Source of the DNA: VXRJ01 sp965246995
GTDB lineage: Bacteria; Acidobacteriota; Vicinamibacteria; Vicinamibacterales; UBA8438
Assembly: GCA_965246995.1 (NCBI GenBank)
Contig: OZ252008.1
Span: forward strand, 1,860,001-1,924,000
Direction of reading: 5' to 3'
Length of the DNA stretch: 64,000 bases
Shown: positions 25,037 to 34,064 of the stretch, piece by piece
How the letters are laid out: each line of letters begins with the position of its first letter
Numbering within the stretch: position 1 is the stretch's first letter
Program-made: the position numbers and the translations under genes
Notes under the pieces: generated by a model
Databases searched by the model: none
What the model saw: the letters and a program-made list of their open reading frames with translations, nothing else
What the model was told of the DNA's origin: nothing

Positions 25037-26148
25037 GAATCGGCCTCTATTTCTCCGTAGATGCGGCGGATGCGCCGGACTGACTGCTCCCACGAGAAGT
25101 ACCCGACCCGGTCGAGACCCTTCTCGTAGAGCGTGGCGCGCAGGTCGGCATTCTCCAGCACTCGCGTGATGCCCTCCGCGATTGCCGCTGGATCGTGCGG
25201 ATCGACGAGCACCGCTGCATCGCCCAGCACTTCGGGAAGCGACGAGACGTTCGAGGCGACGACCGGCGTCCCGCATGCCAGCGCCTCGAGCGGCGACAGT
25301 CCGAATCCCTCGTAGAGTGACGGAAAGACGAAGACATCCGCGAGCCGGTACAGCACTGCCAGTGTGTCCGTGGTCTGGTAGCCGAGGAACCGGACGTGCC
25401 GGTGGAGATTGTGGCGGTGCACGGCGCGGCGGAGCATCGTATAGCGCGACACCTCGGTGCCGGTCAGCAGCAGTCCGACATCGTCGAAGCCGCGCTTGCG
25501 CACCTCGACGAAGGCATCGATCAACCGCTCGAGGTTCTTGTGCGGCTTGACGTTGCCAGCGTACATGATGAACCGCTCGGGTAACTGGTAGCGCTCGCGC
25601 ACCCGCACCATCTCCTCCTCCGCGCGCGGCGCGTGGAAGCGTTCGTCGATCGCGTTCGGAATGACGGTCACCTTCGATTCCGGGATGTCGAAGAAGTGGA
25701 TGATGTCGTCCTTCGAGGCCTCGGAAACGGTGAGTACCCGTCGCGCCCGGCGCGTGGCGGCCCAGCATTGGCTCCAGGCGTAGGCGTGCGCGAGGCGGTT
25801 CGGAAGGTACTGCGGAAACCGGAGGTGGATGCAGTCATGGATCGTGACGACCGCGCGGCAGGGGGTGAGAGGCGGCAGGACGTAGTGCGGTGCATGGAAC
25901 AGCGTCGCGCCAGATCGGGCGAGGCTCAGCGGCAGCGAGAACTGCTCGCGGACCGAGTAGTTGGGCGTCCGGAGCGGGACGGTACGGAAGTTCCTTCCGA
26001 GCGCCTCCACCTCTGGTGCGTCCTCGGGGCGGGCAAACAGCACATACTCGGTGTCGCGGTCGAGGCGCGCGAGCTGGCGCACCAGGTTGCTGACGTACGT
26101 ACCTATCCCGAAGTCGTGCAGTTTGCGGATATCGATGGCGACACGCAC
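25033..26148 (-). CDS. glycosyltransferase family 4 protein
   Basis: A 371-residue GT4 enzyme. It starts VRVAIDIRKLHDFGIGTYV, a glycine-rich acceptor-domain opening. The C-terminal domain has RFIMYAGNVKPHKNLERLI and the donor motif PSLYEGFGLSPLEALACGTP. GTG 26148 is chosen over a GTG seven codons upstream because it begins the first beta strand. A gap of about 93 bases separates it from the upstream GT2 gene, with no obvious promoter. Role within the polysaccharide block is inferred from position. Confidence 0.88.
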   Translation of the reverse strand: MRVAIDIRKLHDFGIGTYVSNLVRQLARLDRDTEYVLFARPEDAPEVEALGRNFRTVPLRTPNYSVREQFSLPLSLARSGATLFHAPHYVLPPLTPCRAVVTIHDCIHLRFPQYLPNRLAHAYAWSQCWAATRRARRVLTVSEASKDDIIHFFDIPESKVTVIPNAIDERFHAPRAEEEMVRVRERYQLPERFIMYAGNVKPHKNLERLIDAFVEVRKRGFDDVGLLLTGTEVSRYTMLRRAVHRHNLHRHVRFLGYQTTDTLAVLYRLADVFVFPSLYEGFGLSPLEALACGTPVVASNVSSLPEVLGDAAVLVDPHDPAAIAEGITRVLENADLRATLYEKGLDRVGYFSWEQSVRRIRRIYGEIEADS

Positions 26149-26241
26149 GGTCCAGCATCCCGGGCGCACCGGCGTCCCGCCGGCAGTGGCGGGGAAGTCT
26201 CTCCGCCGTCCTTGAGAGCCGGCGCCGTCAGGCGCTTCATT

Positions 26242-27078
26242 CTATCGCGACGGCGCATCGGCTTTCGGCAGTTCACCCTGCAGGCGCAGATATAACCGCA
26301 GGAGCGGGAGCCAGCGGGGATGGTGCTTGGCGTAGAACGCGAGATGACTCCGCCGGTATGCGGCCCGCGTGGCGGCCGGATTCGTGCGGCCGGAGCGTCC
26401 GCGGCGGTGGATGATCTCCGCCTCCGGCGTATACAGGATCTGTCCGCCCGCTGCCCGCAGCCCCGCGCAGAAGTCGACGTCCTCGCCGTACAGGAAGAAG
26501 CGCTCGTCGAGCCAGCCGGCCGCATCGCCTGCCGCGCGCCGGACGAGGAGGCAGGCGCCGCTTACCCAGTCGGGATGGTGCGTACGTTCCGTGTTCCGCA
26601 CGATTCGATGGCGCAGCCAGTCGGGGCCGCGCGCCAGGGTGCGGACGCGCCACTTCTGCCGGGCCTCGTTCCAGGGCGAGATCATCTGGCCGAACGACAG
26701 CTCGACGGCGCCGTCCGCACCGATCAGGCGGGGACCGGCGGCGACGGAGGCAGGGTCGCCATCGAGCCGGGCAATGAGGCTGTCGATGCTGTCGGCGGGG
26801 ACGATGGTGTCGCTGTTCAAGAGCAGCACCAGTTCGCTCGCCGTCGCACGGATCCCCGCATTGTTCGCCGACGCGTAGCCGGCGTTCCGTCCCATCTCGA
26901 TCAACTCGACGGCCGGCCACCCGTCGCGCACCGCCTCCAGGCTCCCGTCGGACGAGGCGTTGTCGACAACGACGATCCGGTGCGTCGCGACGGGTGGCGC
27001 TTCATGCAACGAGCCGAGGCAGGCGCACAGGTCGTCGCGGGTGTTGAAGCTGACGATGACGATCGCGACCCGTGTCAT
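26242..27078 (-). CDS. glycosyltransferase family 2 protein
   Basis: A 278-residue GT-A enzyme of the rhamnosyltransferase-like GT2 group. It opens with VAIVIVSFNTRDDL and has VVVDNASSDGS (about 37-47), the metal-binding stretch LLLNSDTIV near 89-97, and DWVSGACLLVRR followed by FFLYGEDVDFC near 195-205. No membrane helices are seen. The ATG at 27078 overlaps the stop of the upstream glycosyltransferase (ATGA at 27075-27078), so the two are translationally coupled. Confidence 0.88.
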   Translation of the reverse strand: MTRVAIVIVSFNTRDDLCACLGSLHEAPPVATHRIVVVDNASSDGSLEAVRDGWPAVELIEMGRNAGYASANNAGIRATASELVLLLNSDTIVPADSIDSLIARLDGDPASVAAGPRLIGADGAVELSFGQMISPWNEARQKWRVRTLARGPDWLRHRIVRNTERTHHPDWVSGACLLVRRAAGDAAGWLDERFFLYGEDVDFCAGLRAAGGQILYTPEAEIIHRRGRSGRTNPAATRAAYRRSHLAFYAKHHPRWLPLLRLYLRLQGELPKADAPSR

Positions 27079-28211
27079 CGCCACCCCTCTGCCGCGGCGG
27101 CTTCGAGAACTGCCAGCGTGTCCGCTGCGGCCCGCCGCCAGGTGTAGCGGGCGAGGGTCGCCTCGCGCTCTGCAAGGATGGCGGCGCGATCCGACGGATT
27201 CGTGAGCAGTTCGACCATTCCCGCGGCGACGGCGTCCGGATCATCAAGTGGGACGTAGCGTGCGGCATCACCGTAGATCTCGCGCGCAACGGGAATATCG
27301 CCGACGACGGCCGGGACGCCTGCGGCGAGCGCTTCGAGCGGTGTCAGACCGAATCCCTCGTACTCGGAGAGCCATACGAATAGCGTTGCGCGCTGGTGGA
27401 GTTGGGCCAGCCGGCAATCATCGACGTAGTCCAGCAGAGTCACCTGGTCGCCCACGCCCGCCGCTTCCGCCGCCCCGCGCAGATCCTGTGGGGGATATGC
27501 CCGGTCGGGGCCGGCGATGGTCAGGCGCGCGGCCGGGATTCGTTCCGTGACCCGCGCGAACGCTCTGATCAGCAGCGGCAGGTTCCGCCGCGTGAACCGC
27601 GCGCCGACATAGAGCACCTGGGGCTGGCCGCCATCTACATCCGGAGCCGGGGTGTTCGCCGTCCCGGCGGGCGGCGCAAGCGGTGACGTCACGCCATTCG
27701 GGATCGGGTGGACGCGGGACGCATTGACGCCGTAATGGTCGACGATCTCCTGCCGGGAGTATTCCGACACGGTGACGATGGCGCGCGCGGTGACGGCAGA
27801 CCGGTACGCGAGCCAGCGGCGGCGCAGCCCCTCGCGCGGCCCGAACCATTCCGGGTGGGTTTCGAACGAGATGTCGTGCAATGTCACGGCCGACGGGGCC
27901 GCGAGTGCAAGCGGCAAGGAATAGGCCGGTCCGAAGAAGACATCAACGTGATCGGCGGCGGCGCGCCGCGCCAGTGTCGTCTGTTCCCACCAGACGCCGC
28001 CGCTGCCCGGCACCTGCGCGACGGTCAGGCAAGCGCCGGCGGAGGCTTCCGGAAAGCCCGCTGGCAGATCGAGCGCGGCTGGGGTGTAGAGCAGCAACTC
28101 GTGGGCGGCGGCAGACGGCATCGTCGCCCATTCCCGGCAGAGGCTCGACAGATAGCGGCCGACGCCGGTGGACTGGCCGAGCAGTTCGCGTCCATCGATG
28201 CCGATCTTCAT
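27075..28211 (-). CDS. glycosyltransferase family 4 protein
   Basis: A 378-residue GT4 enzyme. N-terminal MKIGIDGRELLGQSTGVGRY is the glycine-rich opening. VLYVGARFTRRNLPLLIRAF and the donor motif LSEYEGFGLTPLEALAAGVP mark the C-terminal domain. SAVTLHDISF near 110 is typical of mannosyl- or rhamnosyltransferase-like members. It sits 19 bases after the previous gene and overlaps the GT2 gene, so it is part of one operon. Substrates are unknown. Confidence 0.88.
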   Translation of the reverse strand: MKIGIDGRELLGQSTGVGRYLSSLCREWATMPSAAAHELLLYTPAALDLPAGFPEASAGACLTVAQVPGSGGVWWEQTTLARRAAADHVDVFFGPAYSLPLALAAPSAVTLHDISFETHPEWFGPREGLRRRWLAYRSAVTARAIVTVSEYSRQEIVDHYGVNASRVHPIPNGVTSPLAPPAGTANTPAPDVDGGQPQVLYVGARFTRRNLPLLIRAFARVTERIPAARLTIAGPDRAYPPQDLRGAAEAAGVGDQVTLLDYVDDCRLAQLHQRATLFVWLSEYEGFGLTPLEALAAGVPAVVGDIPVAREIYGDAARYVPLDDPDAVAAGMVELLTNPSDRAAILAEREATLARYTWRRAAADTLAVLEAAAAEGWR

Positions 28212-28230
28212 GCGCGGCTCCCGCGGATGC

Positions 28231-29367
28231 TCATGCGGCGCCTCTCGACGCGACCGCCTGCCGGTACGCCTCGCGCAGGGCGCGCGCCGACGCTTCCCAA
28301 GTGAACCCGCGCACGCGTTCGTACCCCTGTTTGACGCAGCGCTCGGCGAGCGCGTCGTCCGCCACGATCCGTTCGAGCGCGACGGTCAGCGCCTCCCCGT
28401 CATCCGGATCGACCAGCAGGCCGGCATCGCCCACCACTTCGGGCAGCGCGCCCCGGTTGGAAGCGACCACCGGGACGCCGGCGGCCATGGCCTCTAGAAC
28501 GGGCAGGCCGAAGCCCTCCTCGAACGACGCCAGCACCAGGGCGCGGGCTCCGGCGTAGAGGGTGTCGCGCGTCTCGCGATCGACATAGCCGGTCAGTCGA
28601 ATCCGGCCGGCTAACGGCGGCGCGTCGCAACGCGCGCGCCAGTCAGGCGCCGGACCCTCGGGCATCGCGCCGGCGAGAACCAGGGGAGGCGCGTCCGGGT
28701 TCCGTTCCGCGAGACGTGCGTAGGCATCGATCAGGCCGGAGACATTCTTGCGGGGCGTGAGCGTGCCTACGAACAACAAATGGCCGTCGGCCGGAATCGC
28801 ATCGCGCGCCGTGATCTCCGGCGCGCCGTGCCGGCAGACCGCAATCCGATCCGCCGGGACTTCGAGCCGACGGGTCACTTCGGCGCCAGTCCACGCCGAC
28901 GGAACGACGATCCGGTCGGCGCGATGAGCATGGCGCCGCACCAGCGACGGGTAGTCCTGACGGGCTTCGCGTTCCGCGCGTTCCGGGTGATCGAGGAAGT
29001 CGAGATCATGAATCGTGACGACGCGCGCCGCATCGCGCGCCGGCATCAACAGCGGATGCGGCGAATGGACCACGTCGAAAGTGCCGCGGGCGAGCATCTC
29101 GATCGGCGGCCAGTCCATGTAATGCCAGGCGCGGTTCAGCGCACGGACGGGAATCCGCCGGTCAACCCATCGGACTCCGCTCGGGAGGGGGTTGGTACTG
29201 CTGGCCAGCCGGTCCCGCCAGGAGGCGCTGAAGACGGTCAATTCGAGCGGATCATCCCCGCCGGCAGACGCCGCGAGGCGGGCGAGGGCGCCGACCGACT
29301 GATGCACGAATTCGCCCACCCCTGTCCGACGGCGGAGTGCCGGCCGATAGTCGATCAGGACGCGCAC
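28231..29367 (-). CDS. glycosyltransferase family 4 protein
   Basis: A 378-residue GT4 enzyme and the first gene of the minus-strand polysaccharide operon. It begins at a GTG (MRVLIDYRPALRRRTGVGEF). It has HLLFVGTLTPRKNVSGLIDAY and the donor motif ASFEEGFGLPVLEAMAAGVP in the C-terminal domain. It is clearly paralogous in layout to the gene at 27075. It diverges from ugd across a 76-base gap that holds a palindrome and presumably both promoters. Confidence 0.88.
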   Translation of the reverse strand: MRVLIDYRPALRRRTGVGEFVHQSVGALARLAASAGGDDPLELTVFSASWRDRLASSTNPLPSGVRWVDRRIPVRALNRAWHYMDWPPIEMLARGTFDVVHSPHPLLMPARDAARVVTIHDLDFLDHPERAEREARQDYPSLVRRHAHRADRIVVPSAWTGAEVTRRLEVPADRIAVCRHGAPEITARDAIPADGHLLFVGTLTPRKNVSGLIDAYARLAERNPDAPPLVLAGAMPEGPAPDWRARCDAPPLAGRIRLTGYVDRETRDTLYAGARALVLASFEEGFGLPVLEAMAAGVPVVASNRGALPEVVGDAGLLVDPDDGEALTVALERIVADDALAERCVKQGYERVRGFTWEASARALREAYRQAVASRGAA

Positions 29368-29377
29368 GCTGGCGGCG

Positions 29378-29387
29378 ATGGTACCAT
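29378..29387. promoter_or_regulatory. palindrome in the divergent promoter of the polysaccharide operon and ugd
   Basis: ATGGTACCAT is a perfect 10-base palindrome, and it extends imperfectly outwards (GGCG to the left, CGCC to the right). It lies in the 76-base gap between the divergent starts at 29367 and 29444. A shared regulator site controlling both polysaccharide transcription units is plausible but unproven. Confidence 0.3.
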
Positions 29388-29443
29388 TTGGTCGCCGCGG
29401 GCACCGATGGGGTGCCCGGTTGCGTGCGGAGGATGAACGGTAG

Positions 29444-30739
29444 ATGAAACTGGCGGTGATCGGGACCGGCTACGTCGGCTTGGTGGTGGGGGCCTGTTTG
29501 GCCGAGAACGGCAACGACGTGGTCTGTGTAGACAACAACGCGGCGAAGATCGACCTGCTCGACCAGGGGGAAATACCGATTTACGAGCCGGGGCTGGAGG
29601 AACTGGTCCGTCGCAACCGAGTGGAACGGCGCCTCCGCTTTGCCACGGAACTTCCCGAAGCCGTGGCTGACGCGCAGGTGGTCTTCATCGCAGTCGGGAC
29701 GCCGCAAGGAGAGGATGGATCGGCCGATCTGACGCATGTCCTGGATGTCGCGCGGGCGGTGGCGCACGCGATCTGCGGCTACACGGTCATCGTCACCAAG
29801 AGCACGGTCCCGGTCGGCACCGCTCGCCGCCTGCGCGAGACACTGGCGGCCGAGACCGACGAGCCGTTCAGCGTGGTGAGCAACCCGGAGTTTCTGAAGC
29901 AGGGCGCGGCGATCGAAGACTTCATGCGGCCCGACCGGGTGGTGGTCGGCGCCGAGGACGAGCCGTCGTCTGCCCTGATGCGGCAGTTGTACGCGCCCTT
30001 CACGCGGACCGGCGCACCGATCCAGGTGATGGACTGCGCGAGCGCCGAGTTGAGCAAGTACGCCGCGAACGCGATGCTCGCGAGCCGCGTGTCGTTCATG
30101 AACGAGATTGCGAATATCTGCGAACTGGTCGGCGCGGACGTCGACCAGGTCCGAGGCGTTGTTGCCGCAGACCGGCGGATTGGCAGCTCGTTCCTGTTCC
30201 CCGGGATTGGCTACGGCGGCAGTTGTTTTCCGAAGGATGTCCGCGCCTTGATCAATTCGGCGCAAGACGCCGGCTATGACTGCCGGATCATCGAGGCGGT
30301 CGAAGCGGTCAACGGGACCCAGAAGCTCCGCCTGGTCACCAAGATCCGCGAGCACTTCGGTTCGCTCGAGGGACGGACCATCGGAGTCTGGGGCCTGGCG
30401 TTCAAGCCACGCACCGACGACATGCGGGAGGCGCCCGCGATCCCCACGATTGCAGGGCTTCTCGACGCCGGCGCGCGAGTGCAGGCGTACGACCCGGAGG
30501 CAGAAGGAACCGCACGCGGGATCTTCGGCGACCGAATCGCGTATGCACCCCACAGTTACGACGCTCTGGCCGGCGCCGACGCACTCGCGATCCTGACCGA
30601 GTGGAACGAGTTCCGGGAGCCGGACTTCAACCGGATGCGGACGTTGATGCGCGAGCCGGTGATCTTCGACGGGCGCAACATCTACGGCGTGGAGCAGATG
30701 CGCACCGAGGGATTCACCTACTACTCGATCGGGAGGTAA
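29444..30739 (+). CDS. ugd: UDP-glucose 6-dehydrogenase
   Basis: A 431-residue NAD enzyme that oxidises UDP-glucose to UDP-glucuronate. It has GTGYVGLVVGACLAENG at the N-terminus, VIVTKSTVPVGTARR near 110, SNPEFLKQGAAIEDF near 147, and the catalytic cysteine in GYGGSCFPKD near 261. The UDP-binding C-terminal domain (WGLAFKPRTDDMREAP) is complete. It feeds the decarboxylase at 21469. It is followed three bases later by the MsbA-like exporter, heading an operon that continues into housekeeping genes. Confidence 0.95.
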   Translation: MKLAVIGTGYVGLVVGACLAENGNDVVCVDNNAAKIDLLDQGEIPIYEPGLEELVRRNRVERRLRFATELPEAVADAQVVFIAVGTPQGEDGSADLTHVLDVARAVAHAICGYTVIVTKSTVPVGTARRLRETLAAETDEPFSVVSNPEFLKQGAAIEDFMRPDRVVVGAEDEPSSALMRQLYAPFTRTGAPIQVMDCASAELSKYAANAMLASRVSFMNEIANICELVGADVDQVRGVVAADRRIGSSFLFPGIGYGGSCFPKDVRALINSAQDAGYDCRIIEAVEAVNGTQKLRLVTKIREHFGSLEGRTIGVWGLAFKPRTDDMREAPAIPTIAGLLDAGARVQAYDPEAEGTARGIFGDRIAYAPHSYDALAGADALAILTEWNEFREPDFNRMRTLMREPVIFDGRNIYGVEQMRTEGFTYYSIGR

Positions 30740-30742
30740 CCG

Positions 30743-32530
30743 GTGCACCCGATGGTCCGCCTCGCCCGGTACGCACGTCCGCATCGCGTGCGGTTCGCCG
30801 GGGCTGTCGCGGCGATGGCGCTCTATGCGGCCGCGTCGGGCGCCCTGGTCTGGTTGCTCAAGCCGATCGTCGACGATGTCCTGATCGCCGACGACGTGTT
30901 GCGCGACCGGGTCCGGTTCGGGGTAATCGCGTTCGCCATTCTCGGCTTCACGGTGGCCAAGGGGATCGGCGGGTACTGCTCCGCGTACCTGATGACCGAT
31001 GTTGGCCAACGGGTGGTGCGCGACCTGCGCGACGGGCTGTTCCGCCACATCATTGATCAGTCGGCCGCTTTCTTCTCGCGCCATACGACCGGCGGCCTGA
31101 TGTCGCGGATGAGCAACGACATTATGCGGATCCAGCAGGTAGTGTCCGAGACGGCGGGGGACCTGCTGCGCGAATCGATCACGGTGGTGGTGCTCGCCGG
31201 CCTGCTCGTCTGGATCGACCCGCGCCTGGCGCTCGTCTCGATCTCTTGTGCGCCGCTCGTCGTCTATCCGCTGCTGCGCCTGGGTCATCGGGTGCGGCGG
31301 ACCACACGCCGCAGCCAGGAGGCGCTCGAGGAGTTGTCGCACATCACGGCGGAGGCGTTCACGGGACACCGGATCGTCAAGGCCTTCTCCGCCGAAGGCT
31401 TCGAGGGAGGGCGTTTCGGCCGCGCGTCGCAGGCGGTCTACCGGATCACGATGAAGGTGGCGAGCACGCTCTCGGCCCTGCCCGCGCTGATGGAACTGAT
31501 CGGCGCGGTCGGCGTCGTCTTCGTCCTCTGGTACGGCTCCACCCGGATCAGCAGCGGTGCGATGTCGACCGGAGACTTCATGACGTTCGTCAGCGCCTTG
31601 CTGATGATGTACGGGCCGATCAAGAAGCTGAGCCGCGTCAATGCGAACGTGCAGCAGGCACACGCGGCGTCCGAGCGCGTGTTCGAGGTGATGGACACCG
31701 ACAGCGAGGTGCGCGACCGTCCCGAGGCCCGGCCCCTGGCCCCGATCCGCTCCGGCATCACGTTCCGTGACGTCAGCTTCGATTACGAGGATGGCGAAAA
31801 CGGCGATGTCCTGCGGGGGATCTCTTTCGACGTCCCCGCCGGCCGCATGGCGGCGATCGTTGGTCTGAGCGGTGCCGGCAAGACGACACTGGTGAACCTG
31901 GTGCCACGCTTCTACGACGTGACCGGCGGCGCGATCCTGATCGACGGTGTCGACATCCGGGACATCAAGCTGGGATCGCTGCGCGAGAGCATCGGCATCG
32001 TGACGCAGGAGACGATCCTGTTTGACGACACGATCGCGAACAACATCGCGTACGCCGCGCCGGGCGCCGACCGGGCCGCGATCGAGGCAGCGGCGCAGGC
32101 GGCGCACGCACAGGAATTCATCGAGCACTTGCCCGACCGGTACGACACGACGATTGGGGAACGGGGGCAACGCCTGTCGGGCGGCCAGCGACAGCGACTG
32201 GCGATTGCGCGGGCGCTGTTGCGCAACGCGCCGATCCTGATCCTGGACGAGGCGACTTCGTCGCTTGACGCCGAGTCGGAGCTCCTCGTGCAGGATGCGC
32301 TGGTCCGCCTCCTGGAAGACCGCACCTCGTTCGTTATCGCACACCGGCTATCGACCGTCCGTCGGGCTGACGCGATCGTCGTGGTGGACGGTGGCCGCGT
32401 AGTGGAGATCGGCCAGCACGAAGCATTGCTCGCGGATCCCGAAAGCCACTACGCCAGGCTGTACGCCAAGCAGCTCTTCGACCGGCCCGCTGACGCGGCG
32501 CCGGCAACGGGCGGGACGGTGGTGGCATGA
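30743..32530 (+). CDS. MsbA-like ABC transporter, fused permease and ATPase
   Basis: A 595-residue half-transporter. Six membrane segments occupy about residues 15-310. The ATPase domain (about 345-580) has Walker A GLSGAGKTT, signature LSGGQRQRLAIARAL and Walker B ILILDEATSSLD. The closest family is the lipid A/polysaccharide exporter group. A GGGAGG eight bases before the GTG at 30743 supports the start. Its place between ugd and yicC, facing a polysaccharide operon without a visible Wzx flippase, suggests export of lipid A or of a lipid-linked product. Substrate is inference. Confidence 0.88.
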   Translation: MHPMVRLARYARPHRVRFAGAVAAMALYAAASGALVWLLKPIVDDVLIADDVLRDRVRFGVIAFAILGFTVAKGIGGYCSAYLMTDVGQRVVRDLRDGLFRHIIDQSAAFFSRHTTGGLMSRMSNDIMRIQQVVSETAGDLLRESITVVVLAGLLVWIDPRLALVSISCAPLVVYPLLRLGHRVRRTTRRSQEALEELSHITAEAFTGHRIVKAFSAEGFEGGRFGRASQAVYRITMKVASTLSALPALMELIGAVGVVFVLWYGSTRISSGAMSTGDFMTFVSALLMMYGPIKKLSRVNANVQQAHAASERVFEVMDTDSEVRDRPEARPLAPIRSGITFRDVSFDYEDGENGDVLRGISFDVPAGRMAAIVGLSGAGKTTLVNLVPRFYDVTGGAILIDGVDIRDIKLGSLRESIGIVTQETILFDDTIANNIAYAAPGADRAAIEAAAQAAHAQEFIEHLPDRYDTTIGERGQRLSGGQRQRLAIARALLRNAPILILDEATSSLDAESELLVQDALVRLLEDRTSFVIAHRLSTVRRADAIVVVDGGRVVEIGQHEALLADPESHYARLYAKQLFDRPADAAPATGGTVVA

Positions 32531-33411
32531 TCCGATCGATGACCGGCTTCGCGTCGCTCACGTGCGAGGCGGACAGCCTCTCGGTGAGCGTCACCGCGCG
32601 GAGCGTCAACCACCGCTACCTCGATGTGCAGCTTCGCCTGCCGCACCCCTTCCTCGGGCTCGAGCGAGCGATTCGCGAACAGGTGCGTCAGCGGGTGAGC
32701 CGCGGGCGGGTCGAAGTGACGGTTTCGACACAAAGGACCGGGCCGCCACAGGTCGACGTGCAGGTGGACGAAGGGCTGATTGCCGCGCTGCTCGAGGCGG
32801 CGGAACGGCCTGACGTGGCCAGCGCGACGCGCGGCGGCTGGACGGCGGGTGAGCTGCTGGCGTTTCCGCGCGTCGTCACCGTTGCGGAGTGCTCGGTGGC
32901 GGGAGAGACCGATACCGCTTCCGATGCCGTGCGAGAGGCGGTCGAGGATGCGATTGCGGAGCTGGACACGATGCGGCAGGCGGAAGGGGAGCACCTCGCC
33001 GCCGATCTCGACCAGCGGCTCGTCGCGTTCGCCGGTCTGGTCGACCGGATAGCGGCGGCGGCGACGGCGGGCGAAGCGGCGCTTCGGGCGCGGCTGACCG
33101 ATCGCGTCCTGGAATTCGCGCCCGACGTGGCAAACGATCCATCGGTGGTTGCGCAGGAAGTGGTCCGGTTTGCGGCGCGCTCCGACATCGCGGAAGAGCT
33201 TGCGCGGCTGCGCGCGCACGTGGCGCACTGGGGGGCGCTCGCCGTCAGCCCGGAGCCGTGCGGCCGCAAGCTCGATTTCCTGCTGCAGGAGATGAACCGC
33301 GAAGTGAACACGATCGGATCGAAGGCGGATGGCGACGAGACGCCGGCGCTGGTCGTCGACGCGAAGGCGGAGCTGGAGAAGTTGCGTGAACAGGTGCAGA
33401 ACGTGGAGTGA
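32527..33411 (+). CDS. yicC: YicC family endoribonuclease-like protein
   Basis: A 294-residue protein with the YicC N-terminal signature (MIRSMTGFA, then VTARSVNHRYLDVQLRLP) and the C-terminal DUF1732 block (GRKLDFLLQEMNREVNTIGS). E. coli YicC has been linked to RNA degradation. It overlaps the transporter by four bases (ATGA) and is followed six bases later by gmk, the usual neighbour. Confidence 0.92.
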   Translation: MIRSMTGFASLTCEADSLSVSVTARSVNHRYLDVQLRLPHPFLGLERAIREQVRQRVSRGRVEVTVSTQRTGPPQVDVQVDEGLIAALLEAAERPDVASATRGGWTAGELLAFPRVVTVAECSVAGETDTASDAVREAVEDAIAELDTMRQAEGEHLAADLDQRLVAFAGLVDRIAAAATAGEAALRARLTDRVLEFAPDVANDPSVVAQEVVRFAARSDIAEELARLRAHVAHWGALAVSPEPCGRKLDFLLQEMNREVNTIGSKADGDETPALVVDAKAELEKLREQVQNVE

Positions 33412-33417
33412 TCGGCG

Positions 33418-34062
33418 GTGACGCGCCGGGGACGGCTGTTCATCGTCTCGGCTCCGTCCGGGACCGGCAAGACTACGCTCGTCGATCGTCTCGTGGAGGA
33501 AGTGTCCGGTCTGGTGCGATCGCGCTCGTACACCGCGCGGCCGATGCGCGCTGGGGAAGTCGATGGCGTTGACTATAATTTCGTGGAGGCGGCGCGGTTC
33601 CGGGAGATGATAGCGGCCGGCGCGTTCCTCGAGTGGGCCGAGGTATTCGGTCGGCTCTACGGCACCGGGGCGGCCGAGACGGAACGGCACCGCGCGGCGG
33701 GACGTGATGTCGTCCTGGTGATAGACGTGCAGGGCGCCCGGCAGGTGCGATCGCAGGTCGACGCAGTCGGCATCTTCGTCCTGCCGCCGTCGTTCACCGA
33801 GTTGGAACGCCGGTTGCGTGGTCGAATGGATGGCGGCGAACTGGCGGACGATCTGGATCGGCGCCTCGAGACGGCGCGCCGCGAGGTGGAAATGAGCGGT
33901 GACTACGACTACGTCGTGGTGAATGACGACGTCGGCGCCTGCGTCGGGCGTCTCCGCCAGATCATCCTGGCCGAGCGGTCGTCGGTGGAGGCGATGGGCG
34001 ATACCGTGCGCGCGATTGCCGAGACATTCCGACCGCTGGCCCCGCGCGCAGAAGGCAAGTAG
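33418..34062 (+). CDS. gmk: guanylate kinase
   Basis: A 214-residue kinase that phosphorylates GMP to GDP. The P-loop SAPSGTGKTT is at residues 11-20, the GMP-binding region follows (SYTARPMRAGEVDGVDYNFV, about 39-58), and VLVIDVQGARQV is near 100. It starts with a GTG. In many bacteria rpoZ lies next, but here coaBC begins two bases after the stop. Confidence 0.94.
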   Translation: MTRRGRLFIVSAPSGTGKTTLVDRLVEEVSGLVRSRSYTARPMRAGEVDGVDYNFVEAARFREMIAAGAFLEWAEVFGRLYGTGAAETERHRAAGRDVVLVIDVQGARQVRSQVDAVGIFVLPPSFTELERRLRGRMDGGELADDLDRRLETARREVEMSGDYDYVVVNDDVGACVGRLRQIILAERSSVEAMGDTVRAIAETFRPLAPRAEGK

Positions 34063-34064
34063 AC

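Noticed and set aside
29252..32344. A minus-strand open frame of about 1030 codons opposite ugd and the ABC transporter
   Set aside because: Same antisense GC effect; it covers two well-supported plus-strand genes and has no domain content.
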